From: an uncultured Anaerococcus sp.
GTDB taxonomy: Bacteria; Bacillota; Clostridia; Tissierellales; Peptoniphilaceae
Assembly: GCF_937934665.1 (NCBI RefSeq)
Contig: NZ_CALGYW010000063.1
Span: 1 to 5,545, forward strand
Length of the DNA stretch: 5,545 nt
Direction of reading: 5' to 3'
Made by a program: the position numbers and the translations under genes
Notes under the pieces: model-generated
Databases searched by the model: none
What the model was told of the DNA's origin: nothing
What the model saw: the letters and a program-made list of their open reading frames with translations, nothing else
In this document: one piece after another, positions 1 to 5,545 of the stretch
Layout: each line of letters opens with the position of its first letter
How positions within the stretch are numbered: position 1 is the first letter of the stretch

Positions 1-1903
1 CGGTAAATTCACTCATATCGAAAGTAAGTAGGGACTTATCTCCCTCATAGAGGAAGTCAGCCAAAAGTTTGGCTATATATGATTTACCCGAAGAGGACGG
101 TCCTGAAACAAGAAAACTTAGGACTGGCCTTTTTCTCTCAAAGAGGCCACCTTCAGAAATGATGTAGGTATTTATAATCTTATCGATCATATCATCTGCC
201 CCTACAAATTCTTCCTTAAGTCTTTTTCTAACACTTTTGATTTCATCTAGCTTGTCATATTGGAGTTTGGACTTGGGCATCCCGCTTAATTTAGAGATGA
301 TGTCCTTAACTTCCGATACGCCAACCTTGGTCCTTAAGGGGTAAAACTCTCCCTGGCTTTCGATATTTTTAAGTTTTGCTGTGACCTTTTCCTTTAGGTT
401 TACAAACTTGTCAAGATTTTCAAGGTCTCTTTTATTCTTGGCCTCTTCTATCTCAAGGCCAATGATGTCTATTTCCCTTTCTAGCTTGACAATACTTTCT
501 TGTCTTTCTTTTTCTTTTTCATAAAGCTCGGTTTTTTTGGCAAGTTCAGCCTCAAGCTCTTTGATTTTTGCTTCTTTTTCCTTTGATCTGTGACTTGATA
601 GGCTGTCTTTTTCGTTTTTTAGGGCAATATTTTCCATCTCTAGCTGGATTATCTCTCTGTGGAGGTTGTCAAGCTCTTCTGGTTTTTGGTCTCTTGCCAT
701 TTTAACCTGGGCACAGGCCTCATCTATTACATCTATGGCCACATCTGGGAGTTTTCTTTCTGTTAAAAACCTCTTTGATAATTTGACCGCCTCTGTAATA
801 GCTGGGTCTGTTATCTTTATCATGTGGTGGTTTTCATACTTGGATTTTATCCCCCTCATGATGGCTATGGATGTTTCTACGCTTGGTTCTTCTATGAGGA
901 TTTTTTGAAAACGCCTATCAAGAGCCTTGTCAACCTCTATATATTTTCTGTATTCTTCGATGGTTGTAGCTCCGATTGTCAAAATCTCCCCACGGGCAAG
1001 CATGGGTTTTAGGATATTTGCAGTATCCATGGTTCCTGATGTTGATCCTGCCCCTATTATATTGTGGATTTCATCTATAAATAGGATTATCCTGCCCTTA
1101 GAATCCTTGATTATTTCAAGAATTTTCTTTAGTCTTTCCTCAAAATCTCCCCTATATTTGGCTCCCGCAACAAGGGAGGTCATATCTAGGGAAAATATTA
1201 TTTTATCTTTTAAATCATCTGGCACGTCGTCTGCCACTATCCTTTGGACAATACCTTCAACTATGGCAGTTTTACCGACACCGGCATCTCCTATGAGGAC
1301 TGGGTTGTTTTTTATCCTCCTAGATAAGATCCTGATGGCATTTCTAGTTTCCTCTTCCCTGCCAATTACAGGGTCTAGCCTTCCTTCTATGGCTTCCTTG
1401 GTAAGGACTGTCCCGTATTTTTCGAGTTTTATAATAGTTTCTTGATCGACGCCCTTAAGTAGGTATTCGTTAAATTTCTTGGCAACTAGTTGGTTTAAGT
1501 TTTCATAGCTAAGGCCGTGGCCCCTTGAAAGCTTGGCTGTGGGCATATCCTCTTCCCTTAAGAGGGCTAGCAAAAGGTGTTCGGTCTTGATTTTTTCTTC
1601 AAACTGATTTCTAGAAATCTCTTCTGCTATCAAAAGAGCCCTTTGGTAGGACCTAGATGTATAAAGAGAGCTAATCCCCTTGGCGGACCTTAGCTTAGTC
1701 AAGGCATTTGCTGTATCATCTAAAATCTCTTGGTAGATTAACTTTAGCTCCTTAAAATAAGGCCTAATCAGTTTTTCTTCTAGGGTTAAAATCGCATAGA
1801 AAATGTGAAGGTCTGAGACTTCTACGTTGTTTTTTCTAATGGCAATTTTGTTTGCTTCTTTTATTATTTCTGCAGCAGCTTGTGAATACTTACTTATGTC
1901 CAT
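1..1903 (-). CDS. clpB: ClpB-family AAA+ protein disaggregase, C-terminus beyond window
   Basis: ATP-driven Hsp100 chaperone that, in the known family, forms a cytosolic hexamer and pulls polypeptides out of aggregates together with DnaK/DnaJ/GrpE. About 634 residues are visible; ClpB proteins are usually near 860, so roughly a quarter is missing at the left edge, caused by the window and not by a break in the gene. Layout: Clp N-domain about 1-145; NBD1 with Walker A GDAGVGKT (205-212), pore loop AGAKYRGDFEER (Tyr250), Walker B LFIDEIH (Asp277/Glu278) and arginine fingers DRRF (330-331); a long charged coiled-coil middle domain about 405-525; NBD2 beginning near 545 with Walker A GPSSSGKS (601-608) and FDMSEF. 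Motif spacing is almost collinear with E. coli ClpB, and the long middle domain favours ClpB over ClpC or ClpA. The NBD2 Walker A is atypical (GPTGVGKT is usual). The start ATG (1901-1903) lies 6 bp after the upstream stop. No CIRCE or CtsR site is seen. Confidence 0.93.
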   Translation of the reverse strand, partial: MDISKYSQAAAEIIKEANKIAIRKNNVEVSDLHIFYAILTLEEKLIRPYFKELKLIYQEILDDTANALTKLRSAKGISSLYTSRSYQRALLIAEEISRNQFEEKIKTEHLLLALLREEDMPTAKLSRGHGLSYENLNQLVAKKFNEYLLKGVDQETIIKLEKYGTVLTKEAIEGRLDPVIGREEETRNAIRILSRRIKNNPVLIGDAGVGKTAIVEGIVQRIVADDVPDDLKDKIIFSLDMTSLVAGAKYRGDFEERLKKILEIIKDSKGRIILFIDEIHNIIGAGSTSGTMDTANILKPMLARGEILTIGATTIEEYRKYIEVDKALDRRFQKILIEEPSVETSIAIMRGIKSKYENHHMIKITDPAITEAVKLSKRFLTERKLPDVAIDVIDEACAQVKMARDQKPEELDNLHREIIQLEMENIALKNEKDSLSSHRSKEKEAKIKELEAELAKKTELYEKEKERQESIVKLEREIDIIGLEIEEAKNKRDLENLDKFVNLKEKVTAKLKNIESQGEFYPLRTKVGVSEVKDIISKLSGMPKSKLQYDKLDEIKSVRKRLKEEFVGADDMIDKIINTYIISEGGLFERKRPVLSFLVSGPSSSGKSYIAKLLADFLYEGDKSLLTFDMSEFT

Positions 1904-1907
1904 AACA

Positions 1908-1916
1908 TCCTATCCT
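1908..1916 (-). promoter_or_regulatory. Ribosome binding site of clpB overlapping the stop of the upstream gene
   Basis: Reading the minus strand, the end of the upstream gene is GGA TAG GAT GTT ATG. Two AGGA cores are present, 4 and 9 nt before the clpB ATG, and the upstream TAG stop (1910-1912) lies within this stretch. Ribosomes finishing the membrane protein would therefore be positioned on the clpB start. This supports the chosen start and suggests translational coupling; the coupling itself is inferred. Confidence 0.75.
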
Positions 1917-3085
1917 AACACCATAAATAGTAAGTGGGCAGCTATACCTGCTCCAAGTCCTCCTATAGTATGGCACAATATTGCATTTCCTGTCATTTCT
2001 TTTGTCTCTAGGGCATCCATCATGGCTATGTGGGTTGATAGGTAGCCTGACCAGCACATACAAATTGATGTAAATACTGCTATATCGTTGGCTGTTACAA
2101 GGCCCCTGCCAGACATATCTGCTACCATACCAAGAGCAGCACCTGCTGAACCTAGGGCTGTGATTGGCACAGCTATAGCCTCTGGTGAGTTGAATCCAAA
2201 AAGTGGGTTTATGATAAAGGAAATTTTTTCTCCTATCATCGGAAGGACTCCTATACCTTGGTTGGCTTCTCCAGTATAACCTGCCGCTCCTGGTCCATTT
2301 GTTAGCATAACTACTAGGGTACAAATGAGGCATACACCTGGAATTATGGCAAGACCCATATCTACTCCAACCTTGCCTCCATCGAGGAAGGCTGTTATAA
2401 ACCTTGCGCCAGCTGACCCGTCTCTGACCTTTCTGTAGCCAGGAGGGACATTGCCTTGGCCTTTAGTTTCTACCATATCTTCTGTACCATAATATTTTTT
2501 TGTCTTTCTTATCATTAGTCTAACTGAAATTATAGAACCTACTGCCGCTCCTAATAAACCTACTAGGGCACCCTTAACTGCCTTATCTACTGGTAGGGCC
2601 ATCATAGATGTCACTGTGATAAGTCCCATACCAAAGGATGTACCTAGGTTGGTTAAAGCTGGCATCTGATATTTTTTGAAATACTTTCTAAAATTATCAT
2701 CAGCAGCTAGGGTAAGTATGGCTGGGTTATCAGACATAAAACAATTTAGCATACCAAGTGAAGATGCGCCTGGCAGGTCATAGATTGGCTTCATTACCTT
2801 AGAAACTAGTCTGTTAACTAGGGCTACAACACCAAATTCAGAAAATATGGCAGATATACCGCCTGCTATAACAGCAACGGCCATCAAGTAGAGGCAGACA
2901 TTCATCAATAAATCATATGATGTGAGCATCATAGTTTTGATCATATTTGTCCCGCCCATAATAGAACCCATGTAGATAAATAGGCCTAAAAATACTGCGA
3001 GAAATATAAATACTTCCTTGCTTACGTCTTTCTTTATTGTCTTATCTAATTTCAGTTCTTCTTTTATTTCTTCTAATTCTTCCAT
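1910..3085 (-). CDS. Polytopic membrane protein, nucleoside-recognition (Gate) domain / YjiH-like
   Basis: A 391-residue integral membrane protein, probably a transporter or permease of unknown substrate. A charged cytosolic N-terminus (1-25, Glu/Lys rich) is followed by hydrophobic segments at about 26-44, 59-90, 145-165, 170-192, 243-262, 303-322, 335-350 and 368-390. A soluble loop rich in Lys, Arg and Gly separates two halves at about 193-228. Conserved-looking intramembrane stretches include MSDNPAILTLAADD (117-130), NLGTSFGMGLITV (146-158), FGFNSPEAIAVPI (296-308) and GSAGAALGMVADMSGRG (312-328). The overall pattern recalls Gate-domain proteins such as YjiH/YjiG and SpmA/SpmB, here as two halves in one chain; this comes from pattern memory, not a search. 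The start is fixed by GGAAGGA 7 nt upstream. It follows a strong hairpin, so it is probably controlled separately from the symporter gene, and clpB follows after 6 bp. Function is unknown despite the family name. Confidence 0.72.
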   Translation of the reverse strand: MEELEEIKEELKLDKTIKKDVSKEVFIFLAVFLGLFIYMGSIMGGTNMIKTMMLTSYDLLMNVCLYLMAVAVIAGGISAIFSEFGVVALVNRLVSKVMKPIYDLPGASSLGMLNCFMSDNPAILTLAADDNFRKYFKKYQMPALTNLGTSFGMGLITVTSMMALPVDKAVKGALVGLLGAAVGSIISVRLMIRKTKKYYGTEDMVETKGQGNVPPGYRKVRDGSAGARFITAFLDGGKVGVDMGLAIIPGVCLICTLVVMLTNGPGAAGYTGEANQGIGVLPMIGEKISFIINPLFGFNSPEAIAVPITALGSAGAALGMVADMSGRGLVTANDIAVFTSICMCWSGYLSTHIAMMDALETKEMTGNAILCHTIGGLGAGIAAHLLFMVLG

Positions 3086-3092
3086 TTAATCA

Positions 3093-3099
3093 TCCTTCC
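3093..3099 (-). promoter_or_regulatory. Ribosome binding site of the Gate-domain gene
   Basis: GGAAGGA on the minus strand sits 7 nt before the ATG at 3083-3085. It is a near-perfect anti-SD match at good spacing and fixes the start of the 391-residue protein. Confidence 0.8.
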
Positions 3100-3112
3100 C
3101 AAGCTAAGCTTG
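3100..3112 (-). repeat. Small interrupted palindrome CAAGCT-A-AGCTTG in the leader
   Basis: Six-base inverted arms separated by one base lie directly upstream of the GGAAGGA ribosome binding site of the Gate-domain gene. As DNA this could be an operator half-site pair; as RNA the 1-nt loop is too tight for the full stem to form. At this size a chance occurrence is quite possible, and no known regulator motif is recognised. Confidence 0.35.
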
Positions 3113-3123
3113 ACTAATGCTTT

Positions 3124-3160
3124 AACTAAAAATATCCGAAAAAATCGGATATTTTTAGTT
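3124..3160 (-). terminator. Perfect 16-bp stem hairpin, probable intrinsic terminator (possibly bidirectional)
   Basis: The arms at 3124-3139 and 3145-3160 are exact reverse complements (AACTAAAAATATCCGA and its complement) around a 5-base A/T loop. Read on the minus strand, the transcript has a GC-containing stem top (AUAUCCGA/UCGGAUAU) followed by UUUUUAGUU, so the U-rich run is partly inside the stem base, as in many AT-rich Firmicute terminators. The plus-strand reading is symmetrical. It lies 34 bp after the symporter stop and 38 bp before the Gate-domain start, so it probably ends or attenuates the symporter transcript. The site is certain; the function is inferred. Confidence 0.72.
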
Positions 3161-3173
3161 TTATGCACCTGTT

Positions 3174-3193
3174 AATTAAACAAAAGTTTAATT
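3174..3193 (-). repeat. AT-rich 8-bp stem-loop immediately after the symporter stop codon
   Basis: AATTAAAC and GTTTAATT (3174-3181 and 3186-3193) are exact inverted arms around a 4-base loop, abutting the TAA stop of the symporter gene. Only one G-C pair is present, so the stem is weak. With the stronger hairpin 13 bp further downstream it forms a tandem pair that may protect the 3' end of the mRNA or assist termination. Confidence 0.5.
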
Positions 3194-4564
3194 TTATTTC
3201 TCTTTTGCTCCTGGGTAATATTTAGGGTTCTTGAAGAAGTCATCTACAAGTTCTCTAATTTCACCACTTAACAATATCATACCTAACATGTTGGTAAATA
3301 CTACAAGACCTAGGGTTGCATCTAGGAAAGTAGCAGCGTTTTCAAATGATATGAATCCACCTAGTAGAATCATAGCACATGCTATAAGTCTTACTATCTT
3401 ACCTACTGTTGTACCAAAGAGGTATTCACCTTGTTTTTCTGCATAAAATACTATTACTACGATTGTAGATAGTACAAATAGGAATAAAGAAACTGCTATA
3501 ACAGCTGTACCTACTTGACCGAAAGCTGTATTGAAGGCTCTTTCAACACCTATATCCTGCATGCTTGGGTCTTGGTAAAGTCCAGTTACTAAAACTAGGA
3601 GGGCTGAGATTGTACAAACTATTCCAGTGTCTGCTATTACTTCAAATATACCCCACATACCTTGTCTAACTGGGTGGTCTGTTACTGCTGTTGCGTGTGC
3701 GTATGGAGCTGAACCCATACCAGCTTCGTTAGAGTAGCATCCTCTTGCTGCACCAGCCTTGATTAATTGAACAAGGGTTCCCCCTACTACACCGCCACCG
3801 ATTGCCTTTGGATTGAAGGCTCCTACAAAGATCATTTTGAAGGCATTTGGAACTTGGTCAGCGTGCATGATTATAATAACAAGACCCATAATTATATATA
3901 GGGCTGCCATAAATGGTACCATTTTTTCTGTTACTTGAGCGATTCTTTTGATACCGCCGTAAGCTACTAATACTACAAGTATTGTAATAACTACTGCTGC
4001 TACTACACGGCTTAGGCCTAATTGTTCAAGTGGGCCTACTGCTGCTATAGTTTGCATGGTAATTGATGGTAAAATTTCTATCATAAAGAAAAATGAAACT
4101 AAAAAGCCCATTACCTTACCAAGAGTACCACCTATACCTTTTTTGAATGTATATGATGGTCCACCTACAAACTCGCCATCTTCGTTTTTCTCACGGTATT
4201 TAATACCTAGTACAATTTCTGCAAATTTTGTTCCTTGGCCGATTATGGAAACTATCCACATCCAGAAGATTGCACCAGGTCCTGCTGTAAAGATTATAGA
4301 TGGTGCAACTACTATATTTGCTGCCCCTATTGATGATGCTAGGGCTGCTGTTGCTGCCTGGAAGGGTGATACGGATCCTTCACCGCCAACGTCTGATGAG
4401 AACATCTTTCCAAACGTTTGCTTAAGTATGAAAGGTAGGTATTTTAATTGGACAAAGCCCATTCTAATTGATATTAATAGACCGCCGCCTACTAATACTA
4501 TAAGGATAGGCCATCCCCAGAACCAAGCTGTAAGTTTTGTTATTGAATCTAATATTGCTTGCAT
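3194..4564 (-). CDS. Alanine/glycine:cation symporter (AGCS) family amino-acid carrier
   Basis: A 456-residue integral membrane protein expected to import a small amino acid with Na+ (or H+) across the cytoplasmic membrane; length is normal for the family. Family hallmarks: GEGSVSPFQAATAALASSIG (61-80), the signature AGPGAIFWMWIVSIIGQGTKFAE (94-116) followed by IKYRE, GGPSYTF (134-140), YGGIKRIAQVTEKMVP (202-217), and RGCYSNEAGMGSAPYAHA (274-291) followed by TDHPVRQGMWGIFEV. About ten or eleven hydrophobic segments are visible. It differs from typical AlsT/DagA-like members, which carry GTGN: here the equivalent is GAAN (80-83), and SITMQ (167-171) lies in the next conserved region, so the substrate may not be alanine or glycine. 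The ATG is preceded by AAAAAGGA at 6 nt. It lies 136 bp after the OTCase with no clear terminator between them, so cotranscription is possible, and hairpins follow it. Confidence 0.9.
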   Translation of the reverse strand: MQAILDSITKLTAWFWGWPILIVLVGGGLLISIRMGFVQLKYLPFILKQTFGKMFSSDVGGEGSVSPFQAATAALASSIGAANIVVAPSIIFTAGPGAIFWMWIVSIIGQGTKFAEIVLGIKYREKNEDGEFVGGPSYTFKKGIGGTLGKVMGFLVSFFFMIEILPSITMQTIAAVGPLEQLGLSRVVAAVVITILVVLVAYGGIKRIAQVTEKMVPFMAALYIIMGLVIIIMHADQVPNAFKMIFVGAFNPKAIGGGVVGGTLVQLIKAGAARGCYSNEAGMGSAPYAHATAVTDHPVRQGMWGIFEVIADTGIVCTISALLVLVTGLYQDPSMQDIGVERAFNTAFGQVGTAVIAVSLFLFVLSTIVVIVFYAEKQGEYLFGTTVGKIVRLIACAMILLGGFISFENAATFLDATLGLVVFTNMLGMILLSGEIRELVDDFFKNPKYYPGAKEK

Positions 4565-4570
4565 AATATA

Positions 4571-4578
4571 TCCTTTTT
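4571..4578 (-). promoter_or_regulatory. Ribosome binding site of the AGCS symporter gene
   Basis: AAAAAGGA on the minus strand lies 6 nt before the ATG at 4562-4564. This supports the start that gives MQAILDSITKL, which leads directly into the first membrane segment. Confidence 0.75.
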
Positions 4579-4672
4579 ATTATATGGAGCCGGATCTGGG
4601 AGATTTAGCCTTAGACTAGTAAAATATTTTTAAGAATCTAAGAATAATTCCTCCCACCAGCCCCATCCATGT

Positions 4673-4694
4673 GTTTAAATATTCTAGTTTAAAT
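4673..4694. repeat. Tandem 8-bp repeat GTTTAAAT with 6-bp spacer
   Basis: GTTTAAAT occurs at 4673-4680 and again at 4687-4694. Because its core TTTAAA is a palindrome, the pair also forms loose inverted repeats. It lies a few bases after the OTCase stop codon. It could be a binding-site pair or simple AT-rich coincidence. Confidence 0.3.
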
Positions 4695-4700
4695 TAATAA

Positions 4701-5545
4701 CTAGCAAAGTGTAGCATACATAACTGCTTTGATTGTATGCATTCTGTTTTCAGCTTCGTCAAATACTAATGATTGAGCACTTTCGAATACTTCGTCTGTT
4801 ACTTCTATTGAGTCCATGCCGTATTTTTCGAATATTTCTTGGCCAACCTTTGTTTCTTTGTCGTGGAATGATGGTAGGCAGTGTAGGAAGATAGCTTCTT
4901 TGTCTGCATTTTCCATAACTTCTTTTGTAACTTGGTATGGTTTAAGGATTTTAATTCTCTTTTCCCATTCTTCTTCTGGTTCACCCATAGATACCCAAAC
5001 GTCTGTGTAGATTACGTTAGCGTCTTTGCTTGCGGCATCTACATCTTCTGTAAGAGTAATAGTTGAGAAGTTTTCTGCTGCGATTTTTTCACATTCTTTA
5101 ACTAAGTCTTCTTCTGGGAATAATTCTTTTGGAGCACATGCTACAAAGTCAACACCAAGTTTAGCACAAACTACCATTAGAGAGTTTGCCATGTTGTTTC
5201 TAGCGTCACCAAAGTATACAAATTTAAGTCCTTTTAGGTAACCAAAGTGTTCTTCAATTGTTAGCATATCAGCTAGCATTTGTGTTGGGTGCCATTGGTC
5301 TGTAAGGCCGTTCCATACTGGAACACCAGAGTATTTTGCTAGATCTTCTACGTGCTCTTGCTTAAATCCTCTAAATTCTATACCGTCATACATTCTACCA
5401 AGAACTCTAGCTGTATCAGCTACAGATTCTTTATGGCCAATTTGAGATCCTGTTGGGTCAAGGTAGGTAACTCCCATACCTAGGTCATAACCTGCTACTT
5501 CAAATGAACATCTTGTTCTTGTAGATGTTTTTTCAAAGATAATTG
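4701..5545 (-). CDS. arcB: Ornithine carbamoyltransferase, N-terminus beyond window (catabolic ArcB-like)
   Basis: Cytosolic enzyme interconverting ornithine plus carbamoyl phosphate and citrulline plus phosphate. The visible 281 codons lack only about 50 N-terminal residues. The frame is open to the right edge, and the in-frame ATG at 5475-5477 is internal because conserved sequence precedes it. Visible motifs: carbamoyl-phosphate loop FEKTSTRTRC (STRTR at 5511-5525), SQIGHKES, DTARVLGRMYDGIEFRGF, HPTQMLADMLT (HPTQ at 5280-5291), GDARNNMANS, TDVWVSMGEPEEEW, the ornithine-site HCLPSFHD (HCLP at 4872-4883) and the C-terminal ENRMHTIKAVMYATL. All expected catalytic motifs are intact. FEKTSTRTRC, the RGFKQE stretch and SMGEP resemble catabolic ArcB, and E. 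coli ArgF is also close, so arcB versus argF cannot be settled without the upstream genes. An arcA gene beyond the right edge would settle it. The AGCS symporter gene follows downstream. Confidence 0.95.
   Translation of the reverse strand, partial: IIFEKTSTRTRCSFEVAGYDLGMGVTYLDPTGSQIGHKESVADTARVLGRMYDGIEFRGFKQEHVEDLAKYSGVPVWNGLTDQWHPTQMLADMLTIEEHFGYLKGLKFVYFGDARNNMANSLMVVCAKLGVDFVACAPKELFPEEDLVKECEKIAAENFSTITLTEDVDAASKDANVIYTDVWVSMGEPEEEWEKRIKILKPYQVTKEVMENADKEAIFLHCLPSFHDKETKVGQEIFEKYGMDSIEVTDEVFESAQSLVFDEAENRMHTIKAVMYATLC

Larger units (their letters stand above)
4565..4700 (-). other. Intergenic leader between OTCase and symporter, no clear promoter or terminator
   Basis: This 136-bp gap has an AT-rich part next to the OTCase stop, a short G-rich patch on the minus strand (about 4650-4670, containing GGTGGGAGGA), and a weak imperfect stem: CTTAGA/TCTAAG arms at 4610-4615 and 4637-4642 enclosing the palindrome AAAATATTTT (4621-4630). 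No stem followed by a U-run is seen, so there is no convincing terminator after the OTCase. No good -35/-10 pair is seen either. Readthrough from the OTCase gene or an unrecognised regulatory leader are both possible. Confidence 0.5.

Noticed and set aside
927..1445. A 172-codon open frame on the plus strand inside the ClpB region
   Set aside because: It is fully antisense to conserved ClpB NBD1 coding sequence, including Walker A and Walker B, has no convincing ribosome binding site, and its composition is what a complement of that sequence gives.
1..1903. ClpB as a truncated pseudogene
   Set aside because: The frame is open without stops or frameshifts to the window boundary and motif spacing matches intact ClpB; it is cut by the window.
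1890..2333. A 147-codon minus-strand frame overlapping the end of the Gate-domain gene
   Set aside because: It is rich in Arg, Ser, Tyr and Cys with no domain pattern and shares its DNA with a good membrane-protein frame on the same strand; a shifted-frame shadow.
3104..3120. AGTCAAG near the Gate-domain gene, considered as a CtsR heat-shock operator
   Set aside because: CtsR sites need two direct RGTCAAA heptads with a 3-base spacer. Only one imperfect half is present, and no CIRCE inverted repeat is found either.
4579..4584. TATAAT on the minus strand just upstream of the symporter ribosome binding site
   Set aside because: A promoter here would start transcription within the Shine-Dalgarno sequence, and the expected -35 position reads TAAATC, which is a poor match. 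Likely AT-rich coincidence.
4056..4619. A 187-codon plus-strand open frame over the symporter start
   Set aside because: It is antisense to the AGCS family signature region, which is clearly coding on the minus strand. The long frame is a by-product of codon bias.
5475..5477. In-frame ATG as the start of the OTCase
   Set aside because: The frame continues upstream through FEKTSTRTRC, the essential carbamoyl-phosphate motif, to the window edge, so the true start lies outside the window.

Overview
The window is AT-rich and reads like a low-GC Gram-positive anaerobe. Shine-Dalgarno sites are strong (AAGGA and GGAAGGA types), AGG/AGA and ATA codons are common, and the gene families are typical of Firmicutes. 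From general familiarity my best guess is an anaerobic coccus of the Anaerococcus/Finegoldia/Peptoniphilus group. That is inference; no rRNA or other taxonomic marker is present.

Every gene I can support lies on the minus strand, so transcription runs from right to left. In that order: (1) an ornithine carbamoyltransferase entering from the right edge without its N-terminus (4701-5545); (2) a 136-bp gap (4565-4700) with no clear terminator or promoter; (3) a complete 456-residue sodium/cation-coupled amino-acid symporter of the AGCS family (3194-4564); (4) a 108-bp gap (3086-3193) holding two consecutive hairpins, one with a perfect 16-bp stem that I read as a terminator or attenuator; (5) a complete 391-residue polytopic membrane protein resembling the nucleoside-recognition 'Gate' family (1910-3085); (6) after only 6 bp, a ClpB-family AAA+ disaggregase (1-1903) whose start signal overlaps the stop codon of the Gate gene and which runs off the left edge.

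The right-hand genes suggest amino-acid catabolism. The OTCase resembles catabolic (ArcB-like) enzymes, which turn citrulline plus phosphate into ornithine and carbamoyl phosphate in the arginine deiminase route. A neighbouring amino-acid carrier could move a substrate or product of that route, but its substrate cannot be read from the sequence. The left-hand pair, Gate-like membrane protein plus ClpB, looks translationally coupled. That is an unusual partnership for a heat-shock disaggregase, and no CIRCE or CtsR operator is visible.

I see no mobile element, CRISPR array, tRNA or rRNA. No wholly new system is evident. The points most worth following are the Gate-ClpB coupling, the atypical second Walker A motif of ClpB, the altered GAAN motif of the symporter, and the hairpins that separate the two transporters.
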